DNA of 8,534 nt from Candidatus Omnitrophota bacterium (lineage in GTDB: Bacteria; Omnitrophota; Koll11; JAHIPI01): positions 1-8,534 of the forward strand of contig JAQUMG010000073.1 of the NCBI GenBank assembly GCA_028718265.1. The letters run 5' to 3'. A program made the position numbers and the translations under genes. Positions 6,925 through 8,534 of this stretch are shown piece after piece. The notes beneath the pieces were generated by a model. The model was not told where the DNA came from. It searched no databases and was given only the letters and a program-made list of their open reading frames with translations. Each line of letters starts with the position of its first letter. Within the stretch, counting starts at the first letter, position 1.

Positions 6925-7182
6925 ATGGATAAAATAAAATGGTTTATCAACGATTTTTTTTCCCGCCACGCTAACATATTTGACCGGTTTCTTCACCTGA
7001 TAGGCATCTCGCAGGTATTTTTCGGCCTGTTTCAGCTTATAACGGGGTGTTGGCAATATGGTATCCTGAATTTATTTTTGGGGTATCTGTGGCAATGGAT
7101 AGGCCACACTTATATCGAAAAGAATGAGATGGGCGAAGTACTGTTAATAAAGAAAATAATAGAGAGATTCAAGTCGAAATAG
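6925..7182 (+). CDS. Small membrane protein, DUF962/Mpo1-like
   Basis: This 85-residue protein has two hydrophobic stretches (about 23-41 and 44-60) and a pattern like the DUF962/Mpo1 family: SRHANIFDRFLHLIG (13-27) and GYLWQWIGHTYIEKN (53-67). The conserved histidines would be H15, H24 and H61. In yeast, Mpo1 is an iron-dependent dioxygenase in the breakdown of 2-hydroxy fatty acids and its histidines are needed; whether a protein this short has that activity is unknown. The assignment rests on motif recall. The gene starts 3 bases after the permease stop. A GGGAGGA site (6907-6913) is 11 bases from the ATG, longer than usual, so translation may depend on coupling to the permease. It may simply share the transcript and need not belong to the transporter. 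Confidence 0.65.
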   Translation: MDKIKWFINDFFSRHANIFDRFLHLIGISQVFFGLFQLITGCWQYGILNLFLGYLWQWIGHTYIEKNEMGEVLLIKKIIERFKSK

Positions 7183-7200
7183 ATCGGAGGTATCTTGCCT

Positions 7201-7728
7201 ATGAGAGCGCGAATGGCCGTCATATCAGGTATTTTAACTTGCATTTTGTTCATGGGAGGTGATGCCATGGCTTTGATGATAAAGAGCCCGGCGTTTAAAT
7301 ACGGAGATACAATGCCGTTAAAATATACCTGCAAAGGACAGAATATCTCGCCTCCGCTGTTTTGGGAACAGCCTCCCGTAGGTACGCAAAGCTTTGCAAT
7401 AATTTGCGAAGACCCGGACGCGCCGGCCGGAGTATGGAGCCATTGGGTGATTTATAATATTCTTAAGGGTACCACTAAATTATCCGAAGGTATTCCGAAA
7501 TATGACCTCGTTGAAAACGGCGCAAAGCAGGGCGTAACGGATTTTCGGGAAATAGGTTATGGCGGGCCGTGTCCGCCACCCGGCACGGAGCACAGGTATT
7601 TTTTCAGGCTGTATGCCCTTGACAGGATACTCGAATTGGAGTCGGGGCTGACAAGGCAGCAGTTGCTTGACGCTATGGAAGGGCACATACTGGAACAAAT
7701 CGAAATAATGGTAAAGTTTAAGAGGTAG
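7201..7728 (+). CDS. YbhB/YbcL-type phosphatidylethanolamine-binding (PEBP) family protein
   Basis: The 175-residue form from ATG 7201 contains a complete bacterial PEBP (Raf kinase inhibitor-like) domain. It shows the ligand-pocket motif DPDAPAGVWSHWVIYNI (71-87), GYGGPCPPPGTEHRYFFRLYALD (119-141) and the C-terminal helix region EGHILEQIEI. Bacterial members bind small anionic ligands in this pocket, but their physiological role is poorly known. Residues 1-24 look like a Sec signal peptide: R2 and R4, a hydrophobic stretch at about 6-19, then DAMA before LMIKSP, so this form should be exported. A second in-frame start, ATG 7267, has its own strong ribosome site and would give a 153-residue cytoplasmic form beginning MALMIKSP, the usual start of YbhB-like proteins. 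A TTG at 7195 is also possible, 4 bases after GGAGG (7186-7190); ATG 7201 is 10 bases from it. The gene follows the DUF962-like gene closely. Confidence 0.9.
   Translation: MRARMAVISGILTCILFMGGDAMALMIKSPAFKYGDTMPLKYTCKGQNISPPLFWEQPPVGTQSFAIICEDPDAPAGVWSHWVIYNILKGTTKLSEGIPKYDLVENGAKQGVTDFREIGYGGPCPPPGTEHRYFFRLYALDRILELESGLTRQQLLDAMEGHILEQIEIMVKFKR
7254..7269 (+). promoter_or_regulatory. Internal ribosome site and second start codon in the PEBP gene
   Basis: GGGAGG (7254-7259) is followed after 7 bases by ATG (7267-7269) in the PEBP frame, exactly at the end of the predicted signal peptide. This is one of the best Shine-Dalgarno matches in the window. It could be the only true start or a second start producing an unexported form. 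Confidence 0.6.
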
Positions 7729-7748
7729 CACGATCGGATCCCGTAACC

Positions 7749-8534
7749 ATGGAAAATGCCGCAGATTTAAAATACACTCCGCTAAAAGACGAACATATCA
7801 AGCTTAACGCCAGGATGGCGCCTTTCGCCGGCTGGTATATGCCCATCCAGTATGAAGGCATAATAGCCGAGCACAATCATACAAGGAACGCAGCATCACT
7901 TTTTGATATATGTCATATGGGCGAGTTTTATCTAAAAGGCAGCGCAACCGGGACCGGCCTGGAAAACATGTTCTCTTTTTCTGTAAAGGATATGCCCGTC
8001 GGCAAGTGCCGCTATGGCGCAATGCTTAACGGAAAAGGCGGCGTAATCGACGATCTTATAGTATACAGACTTTCGCAGGAAGAATGGATGATTGTTGTAA
8101 ATGCCGGCACCATAGATAAAGACGTTGCTCAGATCAAAGCCAACCTGAAAAAAGGGGCTCATTTTGAAAACCGCTCTTCAGCTACGGCAAAGCTTGATTT
8201 ACAGGGTCCGCTCTCACGCGACATCGTATCCAAACTGATAAATCCGGATATAGCAAAACTGAAGTATTACACCTTTAATTATTTTGATATTTTAGGAGAA
8301 AAGAATATAATAAGTAGAACGGGATACACGGGTGAGCTCGGTTATGAACTTTATATAAGTTCCGGCAAGGCGATCGAGTTATGGAATTTTCTCCTCAGGG
8401 ATAAAAAACTGAAACCGGCCGGATTGGGCGCCAGAGATACTTTGCGTCTTGAGATGGGCTACACCTTATACGGCCAGGATGTCGATGATACCACGACGCC
8501 GCTCGAAGCAAATCTTGAAAAGTTTATAGATTTT
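7749..8534 (+). CDS. gcvT: Glycine cleavage system T protein, aminomethyltransferase (partial, C-terminus off the right edge)
   Basis: GcvT takes the aminomethyl group from the H-protein lipoyl arm, releases ammonia and passes the one-carbon unit to tetrahydrofolate. The frame runs open for 262 codons to the window edge, about 70% of the usual 360-370 residues. Family landmarks are TPLKDEH (10-16), MAPFAGWYMPIQY (23-35), SLFDICHMGEF (50-60), GGVIDDLIVYR (98-108) with D101 matching the conserved catalytic aspartate, LQGPLSRD (151-158), SRTGYTGELGYELYI (189-203) and GLGARDTLRLEMGYTLYGQD (225-244). ATG 7749 is the only start that keeps the conserved N-terminus. No clear ribosome site precedes it and it lies 20 bases after the PEBP gene, so it is probably reached by coupling. 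The product, methylenetetrahydrofolate, is also the carbon donor for MnmG in this gene run, a link I only infer. Whether gcvH and gcvP follow cannot be seen. Confidence 0.96.
   Translation, partial: MENAADLKYTPLKDEHIKLNARMAPFAGWYMPIQYEGIIAEHNHTRNAASLFDICHMGEFYLKGSATGTGLENMFSFSVKDMPVGKCRYGAMLNGKGGVIDDLIVYRLSQEEWMIVVNAGTIDKDVAQIKANLKKGAHFENRSSATAKLDLQGPLSRDIVSKLINPDIAKLKYYTFNYFDILGEKNIISRTGYTGELGYELYISSGKAIELWNFLLRDKKLKPAGLGARDTLRLEMGYTLYGQDVDDTTTPLEANLEKFIDF

Noticed and set aside
7201..7275. Lipoprotein signal in the PEBP leader (ILTC)
   Set aside because: The residue before Cys is Thr, not the Gly, Ala or Ser a lipobox needs. The AMA site further on fits signal peptidase I better.

Overview
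The window is protein-coding almost throughout and reads as ordinary bacterial chromosome. GC content is moderate, ATA is a frequent isoleucine codon, and the standard code is used: TGA ends three genes cleanly (1238-1240, 1806-1808, 5346-5348). The metal-binding protein at 4506-5348 has a Sec-type signal peptide without a lipobox, which suggests a free periplasmic protein and therefore a two-membraned cell. The gene style would fit an uncultured lineage such as Omnitrophota, but that is a weak guess. No RNA gene, CRISPR array, insertion sequence or phage gene was seen.

Layout: a FecR-domain surface or periplasmic protein runs leftward off the left edge (1-423, minus strand). A 115-bp divergent spacer (424-538) holds a good minus-strand promoter overlapped by a small inverted repeat. 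From 539 to the right edge nine genes follow on the plus strand with gaps of 27 bp or less and several overlaps, so they could form one long transcript. In order they are an FNR-like flavin/NAD(P) reductase, a DJ-1/PfpI protein, mnmG, a YhcC/YtqA-type radical SAM enzyme, a zinc/manganese-type ABC importer (binding protein, ATPase, permease), a small DUF962/Mpo1-like membrane protein, a PEBP/YbhB-like protein and the first 262 codons of gcvT.

Two functional groups stand out. First, mnmG is followed directly by a radical SAM gene of the family containing B. subtilis YtqA (MnmL). MnmG builds the cmnm5 group on tRNA wobble uridine, and MnmL is implicated in converting cmnm5s2U onward to mnm5s2U, so the pair may be a two-step tRNA modification unit in a lineage without MnmC. 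Second, the metal importer has a complete ATPase and permease, but its binding-protein gene is cut by an in-frame TGA at codon 140. The remaining 140 codons stay in the same frame and keep the family sequence and the last two metal ligands.

The points most worth a second look are that TGA, the possible MnmG-MnmL pairing, and the PEBP gene with two well-supported start codons that would give an exported and a cytoplasmic form. I did not find a clearly novel multi-gene system.
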